From positions 868,001 through 932,000 of the forward strand of contig NZ_JAGINT010000002.1 in NCBI RefSeq assembly GCF_017876295.1: 64,000 bases of DNA. The letters run 5' to 3'. The notes below the pieces were generated by a model. It did no database searches. It was not told the origin of the DNA and saw only the letters and a list, made by a program, of their open reading frames with translations. A program made the position numbers and the translations under genes. Numbering within the stretch: position 1 is the stretch's first letter; each line of letters opens with the position of its first letter. Of the stretch, positions 52,510-61,310 are shown one piece after another. The DNA is from Kribbella aluminosa. Its GTDB lineage: Bacteria; Actinomycetota; Actinomycetes; Propionibacteriales; Kribbellaceae.

Positions 52510-53436
52510 ATGGCGGATGTGTTCGAGGAGTTCGTGGCGGTGGTCGCGGCCGGGATGAGCGGGCCGGACGACCAGGTGGACGGGGCCGCGCTGGCCGGGC
52601 GGGTGCATCTGTCGCGGTTCCACTTCGACCGGGTGATCGGTGCGGTGGCGGGGGAGTCGCCGTTCGCGTTCCGGCGGCGCGTGCTCTTGGAGCGGGCGGC
52701 GTACCGGCTGCTGGCCGAGCCCGTTGCCGTGCTCGATGTCGCCGTCGAGGCCGGGTACGGGTCGAACGAGGCGTTCACGCGCGCGTTCGCCCGGGCGTAC
52801 GGGATGCCGCCGCGGGAGTGGCGGCGGGAAGCGTCGCGGGTGTTCTTCCTCGCGGCGCCCAGCGGAGTGCATTTCCAGCCACCGGCCGGACTTCGGCTGC
52901 CGGCCCGTCGAAAGGTGAGAGGGATGGACGTACTTGTCCGGATGGTCGAGCACCACGTGTGGCTGACCGGTGAACTGATCGAACGCGGCGCCCGCCTGGA
53001 CGCCGCCACCCTCGACCGCCCGATCGAGCTGTCCGTCGAGGGCATCGACGACGACATCTCGATCCGCTATCTGCTGGACCGCCTGGTCTGGCAGGAGGAG
53101 ATGTGGCTGGCCTCCGTCGAGGACCGCCCGTTCCAGGTCCCCGAATGCGGCCGCCAGGTCGTCACCCCGATCCCCGAACTCCGCACCCGGCACGCCGAAG
53201 CCGGCGCCCGCTTCGTCGCCCTGATCACCGACCTCAACGAAACCGGCCGCTTCGACGAAAGCTTCGTAGACACCACCTGCAACCCCCCAAGAGCCTTCAC
53301 GTACGGCGGCATGGTCGCCCACGTCCTAACCTTCGCCGCCCACCGCAGATCCCTACTCGTCGGGGCCTTCCACACCGCCGGCATAACCGACCTGTCCTTC
53401 GGCGACCCAATGCACTTCGTAGCCGAAAGCAACTAA
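52510..53436 (+). CDS. AraC-type HTH fused to a DinB-like domain
   Basis: 308-aa protein. Residues 1-110 are an AraC/XylS DNA-binding domain with two HTHs (AALAGRVHLSRFHFDRVIGA; VAVEAGYGSNEAFTRAFARA). From about 140 (MDVLVRMVEHHVWLTGELIE) a DinB-type four-helix domain follows, with metal-binding His in VEHH and AHVLTFAAHRR. Such fusions are frequent in actinobacteria; the DinB part may sense or transform a thiol or small molecule. ATG at 52510 chosen; a GTG at 52501 is also possible. Confidence 0.82.
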   Translation: MADVFEEFVAVVAAGMSGPDDQVDGAALAGRVHLSRFHFDRVIGAVAGESPFAFRRRVLLERAAYRLLAEPVAVLDVAVEAGYGSNEAFTRAFARAYGMPPREWRREASRVFFLAAPSGVHFQPPAGLRLPARRKVRGMDVLVRMVEHHVWLTGELIERGARLDAATLDRPIELSVEGIDDDISIRYLLDRLVWQEEMWLASVEDRPFQVPECGRQVVTPIPELRTRHAEAGARFVALITDLNETGRFDESFVDTTCNPPRAFTYGGMVAHVLTFAAHRRSLLVGAFHTAGITDLSFGDPMHFVAESN

Positions 53437-53440
53437 TCCC

Positions 53441-53499
53441 CCGAGTCGTGGGAAATGGCTGCGAAATGGGCGGATTGTCGACCTAGATCCACGACTCGG
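53441..53499. repeat. Left palindromic hairpin (GAGTCGTGG type) beside the DUF559 gene
   Basis: CCGAGTCGTGG (53441-53451) pairs with CCACGACTCGG (53489-53499) over 11 bp with a 37-base loop, 5 bp after the AraC-DinB stop. It can act as a terminator between convergent genes and shares its core with the right-hand hairpin. Confidence 0.75.
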
Positions 53500-53512
53500 C
53501 GCGGTGGTGCCG

Positions 53513-53532
53513 AGCCAATCGCCACGAGTCGG
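53513..53532. repeat. Left 20-bp inverted repeat flanking the DUF559 gene
   Basis: AGCCAATCGCCACGAGTCGG, exactly the reverse complement of 54464-54483. Lies 8 bp from the stop codon end of the DUF559 gene. Confidence 0.9.
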
Positions 53533-53540
53533 CGGAGTTG

Positions 53541-54410
53541 TCAGGCGGCGAGGAGGGGGTGGTGGCGGGCGTAGAGGTCTTGGGAGATGCGGGCGACGAC
53601 CGTTTGGGGGATCTGGAAGAGGTCGTGGGCGGTGATGACGCGGACCAGCCAGCCTTCGCGTTCCATGTTCTCTCGCCGGCGGATGTCCTGCCGCCATTGG
53701 TGGGCATCCACGAGATGGTGCTGCCCGTCGTACTCGATCCCGAACTTGATCTCGGGGTAGCTCAGGTCCGGTTGCGCCAGCCAGCCGCCCGCGGGGTCGC
53801 TGACGACGTAGCCGACCTGCGGTTCGGGAAGTCCGCTCAGGACCAGGAGCAGCCGTAGGCGCGACTCCATGGGTGAGTCCACGCCGCGCCGGACGAGGGC
53901 GGCCGCCTCGCGGGCCAGCCGGACGCCTCGTACGCCGATGGCCGCGGTCGTCAAGTCGATCAGGCGCTCGGGCTCGAGGTCGGTTCGCCGTACCAGGGAG
54001 TCTCCTGCAGTGACGAGCCCGGTGAGATCGTGGTACGGCGCCAGGTCGAGGAACGTACGGTCGGGCGGAGTGAGCGGCAGGCCTTCCCGCAGTACTCGGT
54101 CGAGGTGTTGTACTTCGTGAACGCGCAGGCCGTCCACCCGTGGCAGGACCCGATGAGGATCGCGCTCGACGGTCAGATGCACGACGCCGTCGTCGGTCGG
54201 GCGGTCGTCGGCGGTCCAGAGGCCGAACGCCGTGTGGTGACTGACGACTGCGCCGGGCGTCAACGCCAACGCGGCCTCGGCCCGCAACCGGGGCGTGACC
54301 GCCACCTGCGCCTCGACGTACGTGGACCCCAGAACGCGTCGATACCGCGGACCCCGCAACACGCCCCGCGAGATCCCCGCACCCCGCGCCTGTGCCACCG
54401 TCACCAACAT
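53541..54410 (-). CDS. DUF559 nuclease-like protein with AbiEi-type N-terminal region
   Basis: 289-aa protein. The N-terminal part (1-180) resembles the winged-helix/AbiEi-antitoxin-like region common in actinobacterial DUF559 proteins (YRRVLGSTYVEAQ; VVSHHTAFGLW). The C-terminal part (about 195-289) is a Vsr/PD-(D/E)XK-like fold: QPDLSYPEIKFGIEYDGQHH and RENMEREGWLVRVITAHDL carry the Asp, Glu, His and Arg positions of the family. RBS-like GGGGGG precedes the ATG. The gene is enclosed by perfect 20-bp inverted repeats and palindromes, suggesting mobility or regulated DNA recognition. Activity unproven. Confidence 0.8.
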   Translation of the reverse strand: MLVTVAQARGAGISRGVLRGPRYRRVLGSTYVEAQVAVTPRLRAEAALALTPGAVVSHHTAFGLWTADDRPTDDGVVHLTVERDPHRVLPRVDGLRVHEVQHLDRVLREGLPLTPPDRTFLDLAPYHDLTGLVTAGDSLVRRTDLEPERLIDLTTAAIGVRGVRLAREAAALVRRGVDSPMESRLRLLLVLSGLPEPQVGYVVSDPAGGWLAQPDLSYPEIKFGIEYDGQHHLVDAHQWRQDIRRRENMEREGWLVRVITAHDLFQIPQTVVARISQDLYARHHPLLAA

Positions 54411-54463
54411 CCCCCCATTCTCCCCACTCCCCCCACCCCAAGCTCAGACTTATCCACAACCCA

Positions 54464-54483
54464 CCGACTCGTGGCGATTGGCT
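54464..54483. repeat. Right 20-bp inverted repeat flanking the DUF559 gene
   Basis: CCGACTCGTGGCGATTGGCT, exact inverse of 53513-53532. Lies 54 bp upstream of the DUF559 start codon. Confidence 0.9.
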
Positions 54484-54497
54484 GATACCCACGATCG

Positions 54498-54555
54498 CGA
54501 GTCGTGGATTCGGGTTCCCGGAACCGGCGTGTCGTCAGCCGAAATCCACGACTCG
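54498..54555. repeat. Right palindromic hairpin (GAGTCGTGG type)
   Basis: CGAGTCGTGGATT (54498-54510) pairs with AATCCACGACTCG (54543-54555) over 13 bp with a 32-base loop, 14 bp after the peptidase stop on the minus strand. ATCCACGACTCGGCG at 54544-54558 repeats 53487-53501 directly. Confidence 0.75.
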
Positions 54556-54568
54556 GCGGAGGGGAGGG

Positions 54569-56500
54569 TCAGTTCTTGGGGTCGTGGAGGTTGGGGCGTT
54601 GGGTGGGGGTGGTGATTTGGACGGTGATTGGCTGGGGGGTGGTGGGGGCGGTGATCTTTCCGCCGGTTACTGGGATGTTTAGTTTGGTGGCTGCGAGGTC
54701 GATGTTGATGGTGGCGCCGGTGTCGTTGGGGGTGGTCCACTCGGTGTCGGACAAGGTGATTGCGAGGCCTAGTACGTGGCCCTTGGGGATGATTTCGTCT
54801 TGGGCTCGGAGGGGGACGTTGACCGTGGTCCAGGTGCCGGGCTTCAGGGGAGTCGGGTTGGACAGCGACTTGCTGTGGGCGGCGTCGATCCAGCCGCGGC
54901 TGACGATGCCGTGATCGCCCTGGGTGGTGAGCTTCTGCACGGTGAAGTAGCAGCTGTCGTCGTAGTCCGTGCTCTCGCCCTCGCAGGTGCTCTGGTCGGT
55001 ACGGCGGATCCCGGAGTACCGCTGGCCGGCGCCGTACTCGATCAGGCGGGCTGTCACCGGCGTGGTCGCCGAGTCGGACATCATCCGCAGCGTGACCGAC
55101 GGCGTACCGCTGATCCGCAGCGGGGCGGCCAGCGGGGCGGACAGGAACATCTGCCGGCCTGCGATCACCTGCGACGGATCCGCGACGATGTTGTCCTCGG
55201 TCAGGTCCGGGTCGTCCGTGATCGTGACAGTACCCTTGCCTGCGGCACCTAGTTTGCCGGCTGCGACCGGCACCGACATCGGCCGGTTCACGGCCGGCCA
55301 GGTCTTGTAGTCGCGCCACACGTCCGGCGTCGTCTCGACCGAGACCATGGGCTCCTTCAGCACGCCGTTCTGCAGGCCCTGCAGCCAGTAGTCGAACCAC
55401 TTGTGCAGCTCGTCCACCCACGCGTCGCGCCGGAACTCGAACGGGTCCACGTGGTCCTCGAGCCCGAGCCACAGCTTCCGCGGAACGTTGTTGCGGGCCA
55501 GCGCCGACCACCACTGCGAGAAGTGGTTGGTCTGCACGTTGTAGTCGCTGAGCCCGTGGGTCATGAAGACCGACGCCTTCACCTTCGACGCGTTCTTGGT
55601 GTAGTCGCGCGCCGCCCAGAACGACGTGTAGTCGCCGGTGTCGTCATCGTCGCTGTCGCCGAGCTGACCGCGGACTTCGTCGCACGCCGGGCTGTCGTGG
55701 CCGACGTACCCGCCGAGCCAGGGCATGTAGTCGTCCGAGTACGGTACGCCGCCGGAGCGGGTGTAGTCGTACCACGAGGAGATCGCCGAGATCGGCACGA
55801 TCGTCTTCAGGCCCTTGACCCCGGTCGCGGCGACGCCGTTCGCGAGCGTGCCGTCGTACGACTTCCCGATCATCCCGACCGCGCCGGTGGTCCAGGTCGC
55901 CTTCACCGGTTGCCCGTCGGCGGTGTGCGCGGTGTTGCGGCCGTTCAGCCAGTCGATCACGTCGACCACGGACTGGATCTCGTTCGGGCCGCCGACGTCG
56001 CCGCAGCCGGTGGAGCGGCCGGTGCCGAGCACGTCCACGCCGAGCATCGCGTACCCGCGGGGCACGAAGTAGTTGTCGTAGAACAACGGCATCTTCTGGA
56101 TCACGCCGTTGGCGTCGTACGTCTTCTTCTCGTTCTCGTTCCCGCGGCCGCAGCAGGTGTAGTACGGCGAGGCGTCCATGATGACCGGGATCTTCGCGCC
56201 GGTGAGCGCCGGTTCGCTGGGCCGGACGATGTCCACCGCGATCACGTCGTTCTTGCCGTCGGAGTCGGTGTCCATCGTGGTGTCGACGTACACCGACTCG
56301 CGGATCGCGTCGGAGTAGTCGTAGACCGGCTGCGTGCTCTTGGTGCGCGCGTCGACCTGCTGCGGCACACTGGGTGCTGCGGGGGCCGGCGTACCGGGTC
56401 CGTCCGGGAGCGGCGCAGCCATCGCGGGACCGGTGAGGGTCGTCAGGCTGAGCACGGCGGACGAGACCAGGATCGTCACCCTGGCGCGGACGGTCCTCAT
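54569..56500 (-). CDS. Secreted CocE/NonD hydrolase, X-Pro dipeptidyl-peptidase-like
   Basis: 643-aa exported serine hydrolase. Signal peptide about 1-28 (VTILVSSAVLSLTTLTGPAM). Alpha/beta-hydrolase domain with nucleophile motif GMIGKSYDGTLAN, Asp in MTHGLSDYNVQ and His in LGLEDHVDP; the triad is complete. A C-terminal jelly-roll (PepX_C) begins near 440. A TATCGRGNENE-like Cys pair (YTCCGRG) is notable. It likely removes X-Pro dipeptides from peptides outside the cell or hydrolyses an ester. Ends beside the right GAGTCGTGG hairpin. Confidence 0.87.
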   Translation of the reverse strand: MRTVRARVTILVSSAVLSLTTLTGPAMAAPLPDGPGTPAPAAPSVPQQVDARTKSTQPVYDYSDAIRESVYVDTTMDTDSDGKNDVIAVDIVRPSEPALTGAKIPVIMDASPYYTCCGRGNENEKKTYDANGVIQKMPLFYDNYFVPRGYAMLGVDVLGTGRSTGCGDVGGPNEIQSVVDVIDWLNGRNTAHTADGQPVKATWTTGAVGMIGKSYDGTLANGVAATGVKGLKTIVPISAISSWYDYTRSGGVPYSDDYMPWLGGYVGHDSPACDEVRGQLGDSDDDDTGDYTSFWAARDYTKNASKVKASVFMTHGLSDYNVQTNHFSQWWSALARNNVPRKLWLGLEDHVDPFEFRRDAWVDELHKWFDYWLQGLQNGVLKEPMVSVETTPDVWRDYKTWPAVNRPMSVPVAAGKLGAAGKGTVTITDDPDLTEDNIVADPSQVIAGRQMFLSAPLAAPLRISGTPSVTLRMMSDSATTPVTARLIEYGAGQRYSGIRRTDQSTCEGESTDYDDSCYFTVQKLTTQGDHGIVSRGWIDAAHSKSLSNPTPLKPGTWTTVNVPLRAQDEIIPKGHVLGLAITLSDTEWTTPNDTGATINIDLAATKLNIPVTGGKITAPTTPQPITVQITTPTQRPNLHDPKN

Positions 56501-56653
56501 GGCTGGGAAGGCTAGTCACTCGGGCGCCGCAACGCCAGGTTCTGACGGGATTGGCAGCGACCTGCCCGATACTCAGCGTGAGAACGGGCTGGTTCGGTAG
56601 GGTGACCGCCACCGCCCCCGGGGGGACGCAAGGAAGGGCAGAAAGGCTAGGCC

Positions 56654-57673
56654 ATGAATCTTCGAGCACCGGTGACACTGCTGGACGTGGCGCAGCGTGC
56701 GGGCGTGTCGGTCGCGACCGCCTCCCGCGTGCTGAACGGCGGGGACCGCATCCCCCGTCCGGAACTGCAGGAACGGGTCAAGGCCGCGGCCGACGAGCTC
56801 GGCTACACACCGAACGCGCAGGCCCAGGCGCTGGCCAAGTCGTCCACCAACCTGGTCGGCATCCTGGTGCACGACATCGAGGACCCGTACTTCGCCGCGA
56901 TCGCGAACGGCGTGATGCGGGCCGCGGACGAGCGCAACCTGCTGGTGATGATGGCCAGCACGTTCCGCGACTCCGACCGCGAGATCGCCTACCTGTCGTC
57001 GTTGCGGGCGCAGCGGGCGCGGGCCGCAGTGATGATCGGTAGCCGCCGTACGGACGCCGAGAGCCTGGCGCGGACCGCGACCGAGGTGGAGAGTTTCCTC
57101 AACTCCGGCGCGGGTCTGGCGCTGGTCAGCCAGTCCGGGATGCCCGCGCACACCGTCGAGCCGGACAACCGTTCCGGGTCGGCGGACCTGGCCCGCGCAC
57201 TGGCCGGGCTCGGCTACCGGAAGTTCGCCGTACTGGGCGGTCCGGAAACCCTCGCCACCGCACGCGATCGGCGCGACGGGTTCGTGGCCGGCCTGGCCGA
57301 AGCAGGGCTGGAAGCAGTCGCGGTCGAGACCGGTGACTTCACCCGGGACGGCGGGTACGCCGCCGCCGGGCAACTGCTCGACCGGCACGCCGACGTCGAC
57401 TGCCTGTTCGCGGTGAACGACGTGATGGCGGTCGGCGCGATGTCGGCGTTGCGCGCGCGGGGTGTCGACGTACCGGGGAAGCTCGGGGTCGCCGGGTTCG
57501 ACGACATCGCGACGCTGCGGGACGTCTGGCCGGGGCTGACGACCGTTCGGCTGCCGCTGGAGCAGATGGGCCGCCGGGCGCTCGAGCTGGCGATCGAGGG
57601 TGGCGAGGCGACGACCGAGACCTTCAAGGCGGAAGTCGTCCTGCGGGAGAGCACGGCTATTCTCCGGGGGTGA
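56654..57673 (+). CDS. LacI-family transcriptional regulator
   Basis: 339-aa regulator with LacI HTH and hinge (TLLDVAQRAGVSVATASRVL; GYTPNAQAQALAKSSTN) and a periplasmic-binding-protein-like effector domain (NLVGILVHDIEDPYFAAIA ... VAGFDDIATLRDVWPGLTTV). The ATG follows AAGGAAGGGCAGAAAGG. No sugar genes are adjacent downstream; instead it overlaps menB by 4 bp. A LacI-type palindrome is present at 48512-48523 upstream of the secreted glycan genes. Confidence 0.88.
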   Translation: MNLRAPVTLLDVAQRAGVSVATASRVLNGGDRIPRPELQERVKAAADELGYTPNAQAQALAKSSTNLVGILVHDIEDPYFAAIANGVMRAADERNLLVMMASTFRDSDREIAYLSSLRAQRARAAVMIGSRRTDAESLARTATEVESFLNSGAGLALVSQSGMPAHTVEPDNRSGSADLARALAGLGYRKFAVLGGPETLATARDRRDGFVAGLAEAGLEAVAVETGDFTRDGGYAAAGQLLDRHADVDCLFAVNDVMAVGAMSALRARGVDVPGKLGVAGFDDIATLRDVWPGLTTVRLPLEQMGRRALELAIEGGEATTETFKAEVVLRESTAILRG

Positions 57674-58573
57674 CTGTCTCCGAGATCTTCGACCCGTCGG
57701 CCTGGAAGCAGGTGGACGGCTTCGAGCTGACCGACATCACCTATCACCGCGCGGTCGACGCCGGTGTGGTGCGGATCGCGTTCGACCGGCCCGAGGTGCG
57801 GAACGCGTTCCGCCCGCAGACCGTGGACGAGCTGTACCGGGTGCTGGACCACGCGCGGATGTCGTCGGACGTCGGTTGTGTGCTGCTGACCGGCAACGGC
57901 CCGTCGCCGAAGGACGGCGGCTGGGCGTTCTGCTCCGGCGGCGACCAGCGGATCCGCGGCAAGGACGGGTACAAGTACGCCGAGGGGACGACGGCGGACA
58001 GCATCGACCCGGCGCGGGCCGGCCGGCTGCACATCCTCGAAGTACAACGGCTGATCCGTTTCATGCCGAAGGTCGTGATCTGCGTCGTACCGGGCTGGGG
58101 CCGCGGGCGGCGGGCACAGCCTGCATGTGGTCGCGGACCTGACGCTCGCGTCCGCGGAGCATGCGCGGTTCAAGCAGACCGACGCGGACGTGGCGTCGTT
58201 CGACGGCGGGTTCGGGTCGGCGTACCTGGCCCGGCAGGTCGGGCAGAAGTTCGCCCGGGAGATCTTCTTCCTCGGCAACGAGTACTCCGCCGAGGACGCG
58301 TACCGGATGGGCATGGTGAACAAGGTCGTCCCGCACGCCGAGCTGGAGACGGTGGCGCTCGAGTGGGGCAGGAAGATCTGCGCGAAGTCGCCGACCGCGC
58401 AGCGGATGCTGAAGTACGCGTTCAACCAGATCGACGACGGGCTGGTCGGGCAGCAGCTGTTCGCCGGTGAGGCGACCCGGCTCGCCTACGGCACCGACGA
58501 GGCCGCCGAAGGCCGCGACTCGTTCCTGCAGAAGCGCCCGGCCGACTGGTCACCCTATCCCTACGCCTTCTAG
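57670..58573 (+). pseudogene. menB: 1,4-dihydroxy-2-naphthoyl-CoA synthase, frameshifted
   Basis: Crotonase-fold enzyme that closes the naphthoate ring in menaquinone synthesis. Residues 1-142 read as MenB (GGWAFCSGGDQRIRGKDGY) up to VVICVVPGW; then the frame breaks. The rest, HVVADLTLASAEHARFKQTD to SPYPYAF, is intact in the next frame. Removing one G from the run at 58097-58100 restores WAAGGGHSLHVVADL and a 300-aa protein. The catalytic Asp/Ser/Tyr regions survive on both halves. A single-base error in sequencing is as likely as a true mutation, since menaquinone is normally essential. GTG start overlaps lacI. Confidence 0.88.
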
Positions 58574-59517
58574 GGTTTGTGCCACTTCTGGTTGACACTG
58601 CCGCTGCAGCCGCGCAGCGTCAACCGGCCGCCGTTGCCCGGGGCATCGGCCGTGACGCACTTGCCGGCGCTCGGGTTGACCAGCTCGTGGTTGTTGCTTA
58701 GGGCAAACTTCTGCGCCCAGCCGCCGTTGCAGTTGACCAGCTGCACCTGAGTGCCGTCCGCGGTCGACGCCCAGGCGAGGTCCATGCACAGGCCCATCGA
58801 ACGCACCGTGCCGTCGGGCTGGAAGACCCATTGCTGGTTGGCGGCGGTGCTGCCGCAATCCCAGACCTGCAAGGGTGTTCCGTCGTGGCCGATGCCGTCG
58901 GCGGCATTCGGTACGTCGATGCAGCGGTTGCTCTGGTCGCTCTTCAGCGCGATCGGCGCGGCGGCCGCAGCCGGCGGCTTCCCGGTGTTCGAGTCGCTGG
59001 TCCGCGCGGGCGGCTTCGCTGTGACTGTCGTCGTCGCGGTCGTCGTTGCAGTGGTCGTCGCTGTGGTCCGAGCGGTCGCGGTCTTCGTAGCGGTCGCCGT
59101 GACGGTCGCGGTCGGCGGCGTACCGGCCAGCGGGGGTTTGGCGGTGACCGTGGTCGGCGGCAGCGTGACGGTGACGCCCGGCATGATCACGGTCTTCACG
59201 ACCTGCTGCGGGTCGCCCTTGACCGTCGTCGTCTTCGTCGGACCGGCCACCTGCTCCGGCGCCGGCGTGACGGTCACCGTCGGTGTCACGGTCGGCCGGC
59301 TCTGCGGTACGTAGGCGACGTCGGTGGTGTACGCCGGCCCGGAACCGCCGCCGGTGATCGACGAGGCGCCGATTGCGATCCCGCCGATCAGCGCGGCGAC
59401 CACCGCGGTCGTCGACCAGGCGCGCCGGCCGGGCAGCCGGGTGATCCTGGGCAGCGCTGGGCGGCTGGCGAAGGTGTCCGAGAAACGGGACGAAGCGGGG
59501 GATCGGCGTGACCGCAC
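58570..59517 (-). CDS. Membrane-anchored ricin-type beta-trefoil lectin
   Basis: 315-aa protein with a basic cytoplasmic N-terminus (about 1-35), one membrane helix (STTAVVAALIGGIAIGA), a Thr/Pro/Ala-rich extracellular linker (about 70-185, TTATTTATTTATTT) and a C-terminal ricin-B lectin domain with QxW-type repeats (QVWDCG, NQQWVFQPDG, QVQLVNC, NQKWHKP). It should bind carbohydrate at the cell surface. GTG start with AGGAG. Its stop shares a CTAG with the menB stop. Divergent from the ECF sigma factor. Confidence 0.85.
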   Translation of the reverse strand: MRSRRSPASSRFSDTFASRPALPRITRLPGRRAWSTTAVVAALIGGIAIGASSITGGGSGPAYTTDVAYVPQSRPTVTPTVTVTPAPEQVAGPTKTTTVKGDPQQVVKTVIMPGVTVTLPPTTVTAKPPLAGTPPTATVTATATKTATARTTATTTATTTATTTVTAKPPARTSDSNTGKPPAAAAAPIALKSDQSNRCIDVPNAADGIGHDGTPLQVWDCGSTAANQQWVFQPDGTVRSMGLCMDLAWASTADGTQVQLVNCNGGWAQKFALSNNHELVNPSAGKCVTADAPGNGGRLTLRGCSGSVNQKWHKP

Positions 59518-59742
59518 GTCGGGCTCCTGAGTTCTGGGGCGGAAGGGCGAAGGCGTGTCTGGTGCTGAGGATCACCCGGCCACCGGCCCGGCGTCAAACG
59601 TTGCGCAAAAAGGTGACTGTGATCACTGCATGAGATCAGATTGTTGCTGAGTGTTCATCCATTGGCGTTGCCATGAGAGCGTTCTCAACCTATTTTGAGC
59701 CGAGCCAGGTTCTCCGCTGCCGCATCGCCCCGAGGGAGACCC

Positions 59743-60276
59743 ATGATCGACGAGCGCGCCTGCCGGACCACCGTCATGGAGCTCTGTCTGGCGGAGCGGG
59801 AGAGCCTTCGCCGCTACGTCGCCAGCATTCTCGGCCGGGACAGCCACGCCGTCGAGGACGTGGTGCAGGAGACGCTGCTGCGCGCGTGGCAGCAGGCCGA
59901 CCGGATCGAGTGGCAGGACCGGCCGGTCCGGATGTGGCTGTTCCGGGTCGCCCGGAACCTGGTCGTCGACCACCACCGGCGCGCCGGTCGCGCCGTACCG
60001 ATGGGGCTCGGTGCGACCGAGCTCGCGGAACCGGACAGCCAGCCGGATCCGGCCGAGCAGGTGATCGACCGGCGGGTGCTGGTCGAGATCCTGCAGCGGC
60101 TGTCGCCCGCGCATCGCGAGGTGGTCGCCCGCGTGCACCTGCTCGGTCACGCCGGTGAGGAGGTCGCGGCGGTGCTCGGCGTACCGGTCGGCACGGTGAA
60201 GTCGCGGGCGCACAACGCGGTCCGGCAGCTCCGCGCGGAACTCGCCCGCACCGACTGGGCCGGAGTCGCCGCATGA
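59743..60276 (+). CDS. ECF-type RNA polymerase sigma factor
   Basis: 177-aa sigma-70 family protein with region 2 (LRRYVASILGRDSHAVEDVV; WLFRVARNLVVDHHRR) and region 4 (LSPAHREVVARVHLLGHAGE; VPVGTVKSRAHNAVRQLRAE), no region 3. ATG at 59743 follows GAGGGAGA. It overlaps the next gene by 4 bp. An inverted CTCAA-N6-TTGAG at 59684-59699 lies upstream. The partner gene has a membrane helix but is not a recognisable anti-sigma factor; the usual zinc-finger anti-sigma is absent. Confidence 0.87.
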   Translation: MIDERACRTTVMELCLAERESLRRYVASILGRDSHAVEDVVQETLLRAWQQADRIEWQDRPVRMWLFRVARNLVVDHHRRAGRAVPMGLGATELAEPDSQPDPAEQVIDRRVLVEILQRLSPAHREVVARVHLLGHAGEEVAAVLGVPVGTVKSRAHNAVRQLRAELARTDWAGVAA

Positions 60277-61310
60277 CGGCGATGGGCGGTGGCGGCGGCA
60301 TCCGCGGATACCTCGGGTACGCCGGGCTGGTCCTGTTCGCCCTTGTCCTGCTGAATCTTCTGGTCCGTCGGCTCGGCGGCTGGCGGAAACTGCTCGGCTG
60401 GATCGCCCGCCAGCTCCGCGGCACCGTCGCTGCGTTCACCGAGCCGATCGCGGCCCGCCGCCGGTACCGTCGCCGGCTCCGGATGCTGGTCCAGGTACTG
60501 CGTGACAGTCGGGGCTGGGACCAGGCCGAGAGCGCGATGATCGCGGCCGCGGGTATCAGCCCAGGGATGGCGCCGTACGCCGTCGCGCTGGCCAAGCGCC
60601 GGATCGGCGTACTGCTGGCCGGCGCGTCCGACCTGGAACCGCCGGCGCCGTGGAGCGCGGATCCGCAGGACCCGCGGCTGTGGTGGATCGACCGGGCCGC
60701 GCTGCCGGAGAACGGCTCGGTCCGGGAGATGCCGCTGCTGGTCTGCGTCGGCACCGACAGCACCGGCGGGTACGTGATCATGCTCGACCTGCTCTCCGGA
60801 CCGCGGACGTTGTCGGTGTACGGCGTGGACCGGACCGCCCGCGCGGTGGTCCAGGCGATGGCCGCGCAGCTCGACGTACGGCTGCCGGTCGGGGCGATCG
60901 AAGTTGCCGAGGGCATCCATTCGCGGCATGACGGGATGCCGCTCGAGGAGGCCGCGCGGCGGCTGGGAGCCTGGTTCGTCGTCGGCGCCGGACCGTTGGC
61001 CGGGCCGTTGCAGGCCGGCCGCCGGATGCTCACCCTCGGCGTCGCGCGCGGCAGCAGCCGGTTGCTGGAGGCGTTGCCGGACCAGACGTTGCGGCTGCAC
61101 GGCGGGGCGACCTGGCTGCGGGTCGATCCGTTGCCGTTGGCAAAGGCTGTTGCGCGGTCGATCCGGCGGCTGCCACCGCACGAGTTCGAGAGCGGCGTGC
61201 CGTTCAGCCCGGAGGCGGCGCCGGCCGACGAGCTGAGCGACCTGGACGTGCCGGCCGGATCGGTCGGGGTGTCCGCGGTGCCGGACGGGAAGGCGGCCTC
61301 GTGGAGCTGA
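60273..61310 (+). CDS. Membrane-anchored protein of unknown function, linked to an FtsK-type ATPase
   Basis: 345 aa. One N-terminal helix (LGYAGLVLFALVLLNLLVRR), a very basic stretch (AARRRYRRRLRMLVQVL), then a cytoplasmic domain (about 75-330) with no family recognised. It overlaps the sigma-factor gene by 4 bp and the FHA-FtsK gene by 10 bp, so all three are co-expressed. From context it may be an accessory component of the ATPase machine, as in type VII-like secretion. Confidence 0.75.
   Translation: MTAMGGGGGIRGYLGYAGLVLFALVLLNLLVRRLGGWRKLLGWIARQLRGTVAAFTEPIAARRRYRRRLRMLVQVLRDSRGWDQAESAMIAAAGISPGMAPYAVALAKRRIGVLLAGASDLEPPAPWSADPQDPRLWWIDRAALPENGSVREMPLLVCVGTDSTGGYVIMLDLLSGPRTLSVYGVDRTARAVVQAMAAQLDVRLPVGAIEVAEGIHSRHDGMPLEEAARRLGAWFVVGAGPLAGPLQAGRRMLTLGVARGSSRLLEALPDQTLRLHGGATWLRVDPLPLAKAVARSIRRLPPHEFESGVPFSPEAAPADELSDLDVPAGSVGVSAVPDGKAASWS

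Noticed and set aside
53441..54558. Classical insertion sequence
   Set aside because: Inverted repeats are present, but the enclosed gene has no DDE, tyrosine or serine transposase motifs and no clear short target-site duplication was found.
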